From Candidatus Woesearchaeota archaeon (lineage in GTDB: Archaea > Nanobdellota > Nanobdellia > Woesearchaeales > JABMPP01), in the NCBI GenBank assembly GCA_018303405.1, contig JAGVYD010000014.1, forward strand, positions 102,717 to 166,716: 64,000 bases of DNA. Reading direction: 5' to 3'. This document shows positions 39,440 to 47,706 of the stretch, piece after piece (position 1 is the stretch's first letter; every line of letters begins with the position of its first letter). The notes below the pieces were generated by a model. It was not told the DNA's origin. It ran no database searches and was given only the letters and a program-made list of their open reading frames with translations. Both the position numbers and the translations under genes were made by a program.

Positions 39440-42400
39440 ATGGCAGAAGACAAGCCTCAAAAATATGACCCGATTAAGCTTGAGCCGGAAATGCTGAAGT
39501 TTTGGGAAGAGAAAAAAATATACCAGAAAGCCAAGTCAGCCGGGAAAGGAAAGCAAAAGTTCTATTTCCTGGACGGCCCGCCTTACACCTCCGGAAAAAT
39601 ACACCTTGGCACTGCCTGGAACAAGCCCCTTAAGGATATGGTCCTCAGGTACAAGCGCATGAAAGGGTTTGATGTATGGGACAGGGCAGGCTATGACATG
39701 CACGGCCTTCCGGTTGAGCTCAAGGTTGAGGAAAAAGTCGGCATCAAGTTCAAGGAAGAGATTCCCGGGTATGGCGTGGCAAAATTTGTAGAGCAATGCA
39801 GGGAATTTGCGCTCAGCAACCTGAAAATCATGAACGAGGATTTCAGGCGCCTTGGCGTCTGGATGGATTTCGAAGACCCTTACATGTCCATAACATCCGA
39901 GTTCATTGAGGGGGAATGGTGGCTTATCAAAAAGGCTCATGAAAACAAGAGGCTTTACCAGGGGCTGAAATCAATGCATTGGTGCAGCCACTGCGCGACA
40001 AGCCTTGCCAAGCACGAGCTGGAATATGAAAATGTTGAAGATGATTCTATTTTTGTAAAATTCCAGGTCAAGGGAAAAAAGGATGAATACCTCATAGTCT
40101 GGACCACAACACCATGGACAATTGCGTTCAACCTCGGGGTGATGGTGCACCCTGATTTTGAATACCTGAAAATAAAAGTTAAAGCGGACGATGGAAAAAC
40201 AGAGGCCTGGATTGTTGCCAAAGGCCTTGCCGGGGTATTTATGGGAGGGGTTGTCGGCAGGGAATATGAGATCATTGAGGAGTTCAGGGGCGAAAAGCTG
40301 AATGGATGTGAATATGTGCACCCTTTTTCTGATTTGATTGACTATGCGGGCATCAAAAAAGAAAGCCCGAAGGTGCATACTGTGGTGCTTAGCGAGGAAT
40401 TCGTGGACTTGTCAGCGGGGACAGGCCTTGTTCACATGGCACCTGGCTGCGGCCCCGAAGATTTTGAAATCGGGAGGAGGAATGGCATACCGGCATATAA
40501 TCCAGTGGATGAATACGGCAAATATCCGGAAGGCATGGGCAGCCTGTCAGGCATGGTCTGCAAAAAGGACGACAGGAAATTCACAGAAGAGCTTGAAAAG
40601 AGAGGGGCGATTATTGCCTCGACAAAAGTGCAGCACGAATATGCCCATTGCTGGCGCTGCCAAAGCCCGGTGATATTCAGGACAACAAAGCAGTGGTTCT
40701 TCAAGGTTGAAGACCTGAAAGAGCAGATGAAAAAGGAAAACAGGAAAATCAACTGGGTTCCTGAATGGGCTGGAAGCAGGCAATTCGATTCATGGCTGGA
40801 TAATCTAAGGGACAATGGCATAACAAGGCAAAGGTATTGGGGAACCCCGATTCCAATTTGGGCATGCGGCAAATGCGACAGCATAGATGTCATAGGCAGC
40901 GTTGCTGAGCTTGCGAAACTTGCGGGGAGCGAAGCAATTCCAAAAGACCTGCACAAGCCCTGGATTGATGAAGTCCAGTACAAATGCAAGTGCGGGGGAA
41001 CCAAGACCAGGATACCGGACATAGCGGATGTATGGGTCGATGCGGGCACAACCTCATGGAATTGCCTCAGGTATCCCGGCAATGTTGATGATTTCAACAG
41101 GCTTTTCCCGGCTGATTTCATTCTTGAGGGAAAAGACCAGATTCGGGGCTGGTTCAACCTTTTGCTGGTCGCGTCAATGGTCAGCATGAACAGGCCAAGC
41201 TTCAAATCTGTTTACATGCACGGATTTGTCAATGACGCAGCAGGCAGGAAAATGTCCAAAAGCCAGGGAAATGTCATATCGCCATATGAGGTTATTGACA
41301 AGTACGGCGCAGATGCCTTCAGGTATTACACAGCAGGCGGCGCAAACCCGGGCTATGACCTGAATTATAATTTTGATGATGTCAAGTTAAAGAGAAGGAA
41401 CCTTGAAGTCCTGTGGAACCTGCAGAACTTTGTGCTCGATTTGTCAAAGCAGGCAAAGCTTAGGAGGATCGACGAGGTTAAAGGCCGCTTTTCCATTGAG
41501 GAAAAGTACATTTTGTCAAAGCTCAATTCAGGGATAAGGGAAACAACGCTTCTTTATGACAAATACCATCTGAATCTTGTGCCTCAGAAAATAGAGGGTG
41601 TCTTTCTTGAGCTTTCAAGGGCCTATATACAGCTGGTGAGGGAAAAATCCAGCCTCGGCAGTGAAGCAGAAAAAGAGGCAGTCTTGTCAACGGTAAATCA
41701 CGTTTTGATGGAATGCATCAAGATGTTTGCCACTGTTGCGCCCTTCATTTCCGAGTCAGTTTACCAGAATATGAAAGATGTGCAGCCGGGTGGGGGGCAA
41801 AAAGAAAGCATCCATCTGTTCCAATGGCCTGGCCATGACGATAACATGATTGACACAAAGCTTGAGGAGGAGATGGAGATTGTGCAGGGAATAATACAGG
41901 CGACTCTGTCAGCCAGGGAAAAGGCAAGGCTCGGCGTGAGGTGGCCGCTGAAGGAAGTGATAGTGCAGACAGGCAATGAAAGTGTAATCAGCGCCCTGAA
42001 AAACCTCAATTCCCTGCTAAAAAGCCAGTGCAACATCAGGAAAGTCGGCTATACAAAATCTTTTGACAAGGTCAAGGTGAAGATGGAGCTGGATGTTGGA
42101 AAAATAGGCGCAAGGTATGGAGGGGTTGCCCCAAAAGTTATAGCATCGCTTGCTGTCATGAACCCCGAAATGATATCAAAATTGATTGAAGAGGAAAAAA
42201 TAATTGAAGCCAAAGTGGATAATGAGCTCTTGCCTGTGCCCAAGGACTGCCTGATTTTCAGGAGGGCAGTTGACCAGCCTTATGTGGAAAGCGAATACAA
42301 ATCCAGCTATGTTTATCTGAATACAGAGCAGACAAAGGAGCTTGAAGCAGAAGGGTTTGCCAGGGAAATCATGAGAAGGATTCAGCAAATGAGAAAGAAT

Positions 42401-42613
42401 GCAGGACTGCAGAAACAGCACAGCATCAGGCTTTTCATTAAATGCGGCAAGGCTGATCTGGACATCCTGTCAGCATGGAGGGATGCTATTAAGGAAAAGG
42501 TTGGCGCGGGAATATTTGAATTTTCCGCAACTGAGGCTGCGCAAGATTACACGAACAAGGAAGTGTATAAGGTAAAGGACAAGGAGTTTGAGATTTCTTT
42601 TGACAGGGCTTGA
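39440..42613 (+). CDS. ileS: Isoleucyl-tRNA synthetase
   Basis: A 1057-residue class I aminoacyl-tRNA synthetase. It has the HIGH-type motif as KIHLGTAWNKPLKD (about residue 55), the CP1 editing domain with TTTPWTIAFNLGVMVHPD (about residue 220), the catalytic-core DQIRGWFN (about residue 565) and the KMSKSQGNV motif (about residue 600). An anticodon-binding helical domain and a C-terminal extension follow. It charges tRNA-Ile with isoleucine and edits valine. The length is normal for the archaeal/eukaryotic form. A structured leader precedes it. Dph5 follows after 55 nt with its own TATA box. Confidence 0.97.
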   Translation: MAEDKPQKYDPIKLEPEMLKFWEEKKIYQKAKSAGKGKQKFYFLDGPPYTSGKIHLGTAWNKPLKDMVLRYKRMKGFDVWDRAGYDMHGLPVELKVEEKVGIKFKEEIPGYGVAKFVEQCREFALSNLKIMNEDFRRLGVWMDFEDPYMSITSEFIEGEWWLIKKAHENKRLYQGLKSMHWCSHCATSLAKHELEYENVEDDSIFVKFQVKGKKDEYLIVWTTTPWTIAFNLGVMVHPDFEYLKIKVKADDGKTEAWIVAKGLAGVFMGGVVGREYEIIEEFRGEKLNGCEYVHPFSDLIDYAGIKKESPKVHTVVLSEEFVDLSAGTGLVHMAPGCGPEDFEIGRRNGIPAYNPVDEYGKYPEGMGSLSGMVCKKDDRKFTEELEKRGAIIASTKVQHEYAHCWRCQSPVIFRTTKQWFFKVEDLKEQMKKENRKINWVPEWAGSRQFDSWLDNLRDNGITRQRYWGTPIPIWACGKCDSIDVIGSVAELAKLAGSEAIPKDLHKPWIDEVQYKCKCGGTKTRIPDIADVWVDAGTTSWNCLRYPGNVDDFNRLFPADFILEGKDQIRGWFNLLLVASMVSMNRPSFKSVYMHGFVNDAAGRKMSKSQGNVISPYEVIDKYGADAFRYYTAGGANPGYDLNYNFDDVKLKRRNLEVLWNLQNFVLDLSKQAKLRRIDEVKGRFSIEEKYILSKLNSGIRETTLLYDKYHLNLVPQKIEGVFLELSRAYIQLVREKSSLGSEAEKEAVLSTVNHVLMECIKMFATVAPFISESVYQNMKDVQPGGGQKESIHLFQWPGHDDNMIDTKLEEEMEIVQGIIQATLSAREKARLGVRWPLKEVIVQTGNESVISALKNLNSLLKSQCNIRKVGYTKSFDKVKVKMELDVGKIGARYGGVAPKVIASLAVMNPEMISKLIEEEKIIEAKVDNELLPVPKDCLIFRRAVDQPYVESEYKSSYVYLNTEQTKELEAEGFAREIMRRIQQMRKNAGLQKQHSIRLFIKCGKADLDILSAWRDAIKEKVGAGIFEFSATEAAQDYTNKEVYKVKDKEFEISFDRA

Positions 42614-42668
42614 GTGGTTTATGCTTGCATGAAATAGTTTTATAAACCATGCAGCTGTCCTGCGTGAT

Positions 42669-43433
42669 ATGGCACTTTACTTGATTGGCCTTGGCTTGTC
42701 TGATGAAAAAGACATTTCTGTCAAAGGCCTGGAAGCAGTGAAAAAATGCCGCAAGGTTTACCTGGAGTCATACACTGCAGTGCTCAGCTGCCCTGTTTCA
42801 AGGCTTGAAGAGTTTTATGGCAGGAAAATAATAGTTGCCCCCAGGGATATGGTTGAAAAACAGGCAGATGTAACTATCCTTGAGGATGCTGAAAAGGCAG
42901 ACACGGCCCTGCTTGTTGTCGGCGACCCGCTTGCAGCGACCACACACATGGACATTCTAGAGAGGGCAAAATCAAGAAGCATAAAGACGGAAGTTATCCA
43001 TAATGCCTCTGTAATGAATGCGATTGCTGCGACAGGCTTGCAGCTGTACAAGTTTGGAAAGACAACCAGCATGCCATTCCCGCAAAAAAGCTTTGAGCCG
43101 GAGACAGCTTATGATATTATTATGCAAAACAGGAAAAACGGCAGCCATACACTTGTCCTCCTGGACCTAAGGCCTGAGAAAAATATGTTCATAACGGTAA
43201 ATGAGGGCATAAAGCAGCTGCTGAAGATTGAGCTTAAAAGGAATGAAAAGGTTTTCACAGAGCAGACCAAAGTTGTTGGCTGTGCAAGGATTGGAAGCAA
43301 AGGCCAGCAAATAATTTATGGCAATGCAAAGGATTTGCTTAAAATCGATTTTGGAAAGCCAATGCACTGCCTTGTCGTGCCAGGCGACCTGCATTTTATG
43401 GAAGAAGAGATATTAATGAAATTCCAAGTTTAG
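42669..43433 (+). CDS. dphB: Diphthine synthase (diphthamide methyltransferase Dph5)
   Basis: A 254-residue SAM-dependent tetrapyrrole-methylase-fold enzyme starting MALYLIGLGLSDEKDISVKG. VVGDPLAATTHMD (about residue 85) and the SAM-site segment VIHNASVMNAIAATGLQLYKFG are hallmarks of DphB/Dph5. It methylates the histidine side chain of translation elongation factor 2 in diphthamide synthesis, a pathway of archaea and eukaryotes. The TATA box (42638-42646) lies 27 nt before the ATG, so the mRNA is leaderless. Element C lies downstream. Confidence 0.95.
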   Translation: MALYLIGLGLSDEKDISVKGLEAVKKCRKVYLESYTAVLSCPVSRLEEFYGRKIIVAPRDMVEKQADVTILEDAEKADTALLVVGDPLAATTHMDILERAKSRSIKTEVIHNASVMNAIAATGLQLYKFGKTTSMPFPQKSFEPETAYDIIMQNRKNGSHTLVLLDLRPEKNMFITVNEGIKQLLKIELKRNEKVFTEQTKVVGCARIGSKGQQIIYGNAKDLLKIDFGKPMHCLVVPGDLHFMEEEILMKFQV

Positions 43434-43489
43434 ATTCTCAGCGCTACAATATATTGTTGGCATATTAAAATTTCAACTTCATTTGATGC

Positions 43490-43652
43490 AGCCTTGCCCG
43501 AAAAGTGAGTTTGGGCATCAATTTTGCGAAGCCCATCCCCGGAGAGATTAAGCATTTTTCGGGGTTGCAGAGGAGAAAAATGCAATTCGCGAGGAGCTGA
43601 AATGCTGAGCAGATGCCCAAACCGAGCCGAAAGGCGGGTTTTCGGGCAAAGC
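43490..43652 (+). mobile_element. Structured element C, flanked by perfect 10-bp direct repeats
   Basis: Bordered by CATTTGATGC at 43480-43489 and 43653-43662. P1 TTGCCCGAAAA/TTTTCGGGCAA (43494-43504/43639-43649) is perfect. P2 GTTTGGGCATC/GATGCCCAAAC is the same as in element B. P3 is GCC-GAAA-GGC, and P4 GCATTTTTC/GAAAAATGC. Most of the 285-nt gap between the Dph5 gene and the oxidoreductase gene is this element. The right-hand repeat lies 6 nt upstream of the next gene's TATA box. It carries no coding sequence. Confidence 0.8.
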
Positions 43653-43668
43653 CATTTGATGCGATAGC

Positions 43669-43676
43669 TTTTTAAA
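43669..43676 (+). promoter_or_regulatory. TATA box of the F420-type oxidoreductase gene
   Basis: TTTTTAAA, 6 nt downstream of the right direct repeat of element C. The predicted transcript start near 43700 leaves a short leader with GGAGGGG 5 nt before the ATG at 43719. Confidence 0.6.
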
Positions 43677-43718
43677 TCTGGAAATCATTGAAATCAGATA
43701 AAAAAGCGGAGGGGAAAA

Positions 43719-44363
43719 ATGAAAATCGGCGTTTTGGGCTCAGGCATTGTTGGCCAGACATTGGCCAGCGGTTTTATTAAGCATGGTTATGATGTGATGG
43801 TTGGAACAGGCAATCCTGAAAAGCTTAAGGACTGGAAGGAAAAAGAAGGAGGCAATGCGAATATAGGAAGCATAGCAGAATCAGCTTCTTTTGGGGATAT
43901 CATTGTGCTCGCAGTGAAAGGCAAGGCCGCCAAAGATGTCCTGAAGTCTGCCGAAGCAAAAAATCTCAATGGCAAGGCCATTATAGATGTTACCAACCCG
44001 ATTGCGGATGCGCCGCCGGAAAACGGTGTGCTTAAATTCTTTACAACCCTTGACAATTCACTGATGGAGCAATTGCAGGCTAATTACCCGAAAGCCAGGT
44101 TTGTCAAGGCATTCAACAGCATCGGGAACGCGTTCATGGTTAATCCGGATTTTAATGGGGCAAAGCCATCAATGTTCATCTGTGGCAATGATGAAGCAGC
44201 AAAAAAAGAGGTCCATAAAATACTTGACAAATTTGGCTTTGAAGTTGAAGACATGGGCAAGGCTGAAGCAGCGCGTGCAATAGAGCCGCTTTGCATTTTG
44301 TGGTGCATACCGGGGTTCCTGAACAACAGTTGGAGCCACGCCTTCAAGCTGCTTAAGAAATAA
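43719..44363 (+). CDS. NADPH-dependent F420 reductase-like oxidoreductase
   Basis: A 214-residue protein starting MKIGVLGSGIVGQTLASGFI, the Rossmann NADP-binding start of the 'NADP oxidoreductase, coenzyme F420-dependent' family. IIDVTNPIADAPP, FVKAFNSIGNAFMVNP and a C-terminal MGKAEAARAIEPL follow the family pattern. In methanogens the family moves hydride between F420 and NADP; in organisms without F420, homologues reduce other substrates. No F420-biosynthesis gene is in view, so the real substrate is open. GGAGGGG precedes the ATG. Its stop is 7 nt from the stop of the convergent PepF gene. Confidence 0.85.
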   Translation: MKIGVLGSGIVGQTLASGFIKHGYDVMVGTGNPEKLKDWKEKEGGNANIGSIAESASFGDIIVLAVKGKAAKDVLKSAEAKNLNGKAIIDVTNPIADAPPENGVLKFFTTLDNSLMEQLQANYPKARFVKAFNSIGNAFMVNPDFNGAKPSMFICGNDEAAKKEVHKILDKFGFEVEDMGKAEAARAIEPLCILWCIPGFLNNSWSHAFKLLKK

Positions 44364-44370
44364 GTAAGGT

Positions 44371-46137
44371 TTAGCCGAAAAGCTTCCGGAGCTCGGTAAT
44401 CTCTTCTTTTATAATGTCAAACCCGCTTTGCCAGAATTTCTCATCCTCAGGATTTATGCCAAATGGCTTAAGCATGCCAGCAGCTGATTTTGAGCCTCCA
44501 TCTGCGAGCAGGCTTGCGTATTTGTCAATGAAGCTTTTGCCTTGCTTCTTGTACATGCTGTAAAGGGCCAGCACCATCAGATTGCCCCATGCATAGGCAT
44601 AGCAATAGAATGGAGTGTGGTAGATGTGAGGTATGTATCTCCACTCATTCCTGAAAATGCCAGGCAGTTGCATGCTGCCGAACTGCTCCTTGAGAAGGCT
44701 GAGGTAATATGCGTCCAGTTCCTCCTTTCGCAGCCCGTCCCGTATCTTGCCGTGCGCAAATTGCTCGAAAATGACAAAATAAGCCTGGCGCGTGATTGAC
44801 GCATATTGCTGGTCCAGCAGCTTGATGAGGATGGCCTTCTTTACTTCAGGGTCCTTTGCTTCGTCCAATAGCCTTGATGCCAAAACCATTTCGCCGAAGA
44901 TTGACGCGGTTTCCGCCATTGGAAGCGAGGTATGGTAATTGGCATAGTTTTGCTTCATAGCAAGCACATCATGGATTCCGTGCCCAAATTCATGCATCAT
45001 TGTGAAAACATCCCTGAGCTTGTCCGTGTGGTTAAGCATGATGTATGGCAAAATTGTATTGCTCGGCCCCCAGCAAAATGCGCCGCCGCGCTTATTTGGG
45101 CAGGGATGTGAATGCACATGGCTTGCCTGGAAAATCCGTGATGCGGCCTGGTAAAATCTCCTGTCGAATTTATTATAGGTGTCCAGGACAATTTTTTTGC
45201 TTGCTTCATAGGGAAAGCTGTCTTTTTCCTTTGTCTTGTGTGGTGCATAGAGATGGAATCGTGAAAATTGGTATTTTCCTCCCTGCTTCCTGGCCATTGA
45301 GTATTTTAGCTTGAAGTATTCCTGGAAGAGCCCGGAATTTTTCCTGACAACCTTGAGCAATGCATTCACTGCAGGCGCTTCAATGTCATTGGACATATTT
45401 CGGATGTCAAGCGCTGATTTGTACCCCCTAATCCTAATGCCCTCATTGTGCCAGTCCAATGCAATCATCCTGTATATTTCAGAGAGGGCGGTTGAGTTCT
45501 CATCATATTTGGCAAGCACTGTCCTGTAAGCTGACTCCCGCAGTTTTGGCACACTGGAAGTGTAATGGCTCACGACCTCCTCCTGGCTCAGCCCTTTTTT
45601 TCCATTGAAATCATATTTGTAGCTGCTTGTGAGAATGTCATATATGTCTGAAAAAGCCGACGAGCCCGTGGCGGATTTCAAGGCGATTGCCTCTTCAACT
45701 TCTGCTGATTTTGTAAATGGCGCAGTCTTTCGTGTGAGCTCCAAAGCATGCCTGTAGTCCCTGAGAATTGGGCTCTGCAAAATCCTTTTGGCAGTTTTTT
45801 TGTCAAGCCCCTTGATCCATAAGTTGAAGAAGCGCATTTTATTGCTGATGTCTGTCCCGAGCTGGCCAATGGAAGACAGCTTTGCCAGGGAATCCGAGTC
45901 TGAGGTGTTGGTGGCAAATTTCAGGCTGTAGAATGCATTCATTCGCGAGAACAAGAGGTCAATTTCCTCCTCTTTTTTTATGACTTCCAGGACAAGGCCT
46001 GGCCTGGTGGAATTGCTGAGCCTTGGCTTGTATTTTTCATATCCTGCAACAAGCTTCCTGATCTTGCCCAGCGATGCCTTGAAGTTTTTGTCATCAAAGA
46101 GGTCGCCTAAGGCCCAGACTGCATGCCTTTCTTTCAT
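44371..46137 (-). CDS. pepF: Oligoendopeptidase F (M3B metallopeptidase)
   Basis: A 588-residue zinc peptidase. The metal site is MMHEFGHGIHDVL (HExxH, about residue 370), followed by the third ligand in ETASIFGE about 25 residues later, and YAYAWGNLMVLALYSMY near the C-terminus is typical of M3B enzymes. It cleaves short peptides in the cytosol. ATG 46137 is chosen because a TATA-like site (46159-46170) lies about 27 nt upstream; a TTG at 46143 is less likely. It is convergent with the oxidoreductase gene and divergent from the HD-domain gene. Confidence 0.92.
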   Translation of the reverse strand: MKERHAVWALGDLFDDKNFKASLGKIRKLVAGYEKYKPRLSNSTRPGLVLEVIKKEEEIDLLFSRMNAFYSLKFATNTSDSDSLAKLSSIGQLGTDISNKMRFFNLWIKGLDKKTAKRILQSPILRDYRHALELTRKTAPFTKSAEVEEAIALKSATGSSAFSDIYDILTSSYKYDFNGKKGLSQEEVVSHYTSSVPKLRESAYRTVLAKYDENSTALSEIYRMIALDWHNEGIRIRGYKSALDIRNMSNDIEAPAVNALLKVVRKNSGLFQEYFKLKYSMARKQGGKYQFSRFHLYAPHKTKEKDSFPYEASKKIVLDTYNKFDRRFYQAASRIFQASHVHSHPCPNKRGGAFCWGPSNTILPYIMLNHTDKLRDVFTMMHEFGHGIHDVLAMKQNYANYHTSLPMAETASIFGEMVLASRLLDEAKDPEVKKAILIKLLDQQYASITRQAYFVIFEQFAHGKIRDGLRKEELDAYYLSLLKEQFGSMQLPGIFRNEWRYIPHIYHTPFYCYAYAWGNLMVLALYSMYKKQGKSFIDKYASLLADGGSKSAAGMLKPFGINPEDEKFWQSGFDIIKEEITELRKLFG

Positions 46138-46249
46138 GCACAATCGTGAAAAGCACAGGTAATTAAATCTTTTGAATGTTGACAGGCCCGGACTGGCTGA
46201 CCGACCACAATAAGTAAAATTGAAATAGGATTGTCAATATCTTTTATCC

Positions 46250-46786
46250 ATGATAACCGAAAAACAGGCAATCGCGCTTCTTGAAAAGTATGCCCCTGAT
46301 GAAAAAACTTTCAAAATAGTCTATGGCCACTGCCAAAAGGTCAGGGAGATTGCAGAGAGGGTTGCGAGGCAAATCAAGGGTGTTGACATAGAGCTTGTGA
46401 AGATGGGCGCATTGCTTCACGATATTGGGAGGTTTGTATACCCTCCGCCAGGCAGGGATAATGGGGTCAGGCACGGCCTTGCCGGGGCAGACATCCTGAG
46501 AAATGAGGGAGTGGATGAGGAAGTTGCGCTGATTTGCGAGCGCCACGTTGGAATCGGGCTGACGGCATCGGATATTGAAGTGCAAAAACTGCCCCTGCCA
46601 AAAAAGGACTATGTGCCTCTAAGCCCTGAGGAGAAGATAGTGGCTTATGCTGACAACCTTGCAATTGGCAATGTTGAAGGCACAGAAAAGATGGTTGAAC
46701 AGAGGTTTTCCATGGAAATTGGCCCTGAATATGGCGAACGGGTCAGGAAATTCCATGAAATGGTTCACAAAATGATGGCAAGATAG
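46250..46786 (+). CDS. HD-domain phosphohydrolase (TIGR00295-like)
   Basis: A 178-residue protein with the HD superfamily metal-site pattern: VYGHCQKVREIAERV (His), GALLHDIGRF (HD), ICERHVG and IVAYADNLA (Asp). Residues FVYPPPGRDNGVRHGLAGADILRNEG are typical of the archaeal TIGR00295 group. HD proteins hydrolyse phosphate esters of nucleotides; the substrate of this group is not known to me. The structured two-hairpin element at 46809-46932 follows the stop. Confidence 0.88.
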   Translation: MITEKQAIALLEKYAPDEKTFKIVYGHCQKVREIAERVARQIKGVDIELVKMGALLHDIGRFVYPPPGRDNGVRHGLAGADILRNEGVDEEVALICERHVGIGLTASDIEVQKLPLPKKDYVPLSPEEKIVAYADNLAIGNVEGTEKMVEQRFSMEIGPEYGERVRKFHEMVHKMMAR

Positions 46787-46808
46787 CCATATAAAGAATT
46801 AAAAATAA

Positions 46809-46932
46809 CGAAAATCGCACTATTCCCCTGCCTAAAGGCAGGGATATTTTATCGTGTGATTTTCGGAATTGGAAATTTCGACATGAATGTCGTGGTATTA
46901 AACCCCCGGAAGTTTCTGTCGAAATTTCCAAT
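46809..46932 (+). repeat. Two-hairpin palindromic element upstream of endonuclease V
   Basis: Unit 1: CGAAAATCGCAC/GTGTGATTTTCG (46809-46820/46854-46865, 12 pairs with one G-T) encloses the hairpin CCCTGCC-TAAA-GGCAGGG (46826-46843). Unit 2: a perfect 16-bp stem ATTGGAAATTTCGACA/TGTCGAAATTTCCAAT (46868-46883/46917-46932). The TAAA-capped hairpin recalls ends of IS200/IS605-type elements, but no transposase is near. The element stops 6 nt before the TATA box of endonuclease V. It is related in layout to the insertion at 60461-60594. Confidence 0.65.
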
Positions 46933-46938
46933 AAAATA

Positions 46939-46946
46939 TTTATATA
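46939..46946 (+). promoter_or_regulatory. TATA box of endonuclease V
   Basis: TTTATATA, 27 nt before ATG 46969; the palindromic element ends 6 nt upstream of it. Confidence 0.65.
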
Positions 46947-46968
46947 GCACATTGAATACCCATTGTGG

Positions 46969-47643
46969 ATGATTAACCTGGAGAAGCTCAGGGCCGAGCA
47001 GGACAAGCTGGCCAAGAAAGTCATTACGCACGACACTTTTGAGAATGAGGACATTAAAACCATTGGCGGCATTGACCAGACTTACACCAGCAATAACCGC
47101 ATAATTTCTGCAGCTGTTGTGATTGACAGGAAATCCCTTAAGGAGATTGAGGCCAAGTATTCAGTGATGGAAGTCAATTTCCCTTACATACCCGGGTTTT
47201 TGAGCTATAGGGAATTGCCTGCAATGGTTGAGGCCTACAGGATGCTGGAGCAAAGGCCCGACATGATTATCATAGATGGCAATGGCATCCTGCACCCAAG
47301 GCGCCTGGGCCTGGCAAGCCACCTCGGCATACTTCTTGATGCTGTCACAATAGGAGTGGCCAAAAACCTCCTGAGCGGCGAGGTTGATGGCGAAAGGGTG
47401 ATAATAGACAAGGAGGTTAGAGGCTACAGGCTGGTCACCAAGGAACATGCCAATCCAATATTCATATCGCCCGGCCATAAGATAGGCCTGGCAAGCGCCA
47501 TAGACCTGGCCAAGAAACTGATTATCCCCCCTCACAAGCTTCCCGAACCGGTTCATCTTGCGCACAAGCTTGCAAACAGGGTCAAGAAGGAGCTCAAAGA
47601 CGCCGAGGATGCTGTCAAGGGCGTTGCACCCAGCCCGGCCTGA
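46969..47643 (+). CDS. nfi: Endonuclease V
   Basis: A 224-residue nuclease of the Nfi family. It carries GGIDQTYTSN (first catalytic Asp, about residue 40), FPYIPGFLSYRELPA (the PYIPG wedge motif with catalytic Glu) and DGNGILHPRRLGLASHLG (second Asp and the deaminated-base pocket). It cuts DNA or RNA one base 3' of inosine (deaminated adenine), protecting against base deamination. ATG 46969 is preferred because the TATA box lies 27 nt upstream; the frame opens 2 codons earlier with TTG. A membrane-protein gene follows after 63 nt. Confidence 0.95.
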   Translation: MINLEKLRAEQDKLAKKVITHDTFENEDIKTIGGIDQTYTSNNRIISAAVVIDRKSLKEIEAKYSVMEVNFPYIPGFLSYRELPAMVEAYRMLEQRPDMIIIDGNGILHPRRLGLASHLGILLDAVTIGVAKNLLSGEVDGERVIIDKEVRGYRLVTKEHANPIFISPGHKIGLASAIDLAKKLIIPPHKLPEPVHLAHKLANRVKKELKDAEDAVKGVAPSPA

Positions 47644-47706
47644 AAGGGCAGAATTGACAGGGAGTGCATGGAATAATTTTTATAATCCGGAAACAAGGGC
47701 TCCGTC

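Noticed and set aside
8183..43652. Elements A-D as group I or group II introns
   Set aside because: They lie between genes, lack the conserved cores, and removing them would join nothing.
46809..46932. Complete IS200/IS605 insertion sequence
   Set aside because: Only a hairpin resembling the end is present; no tnpA or tnpB reading frame is nearby.
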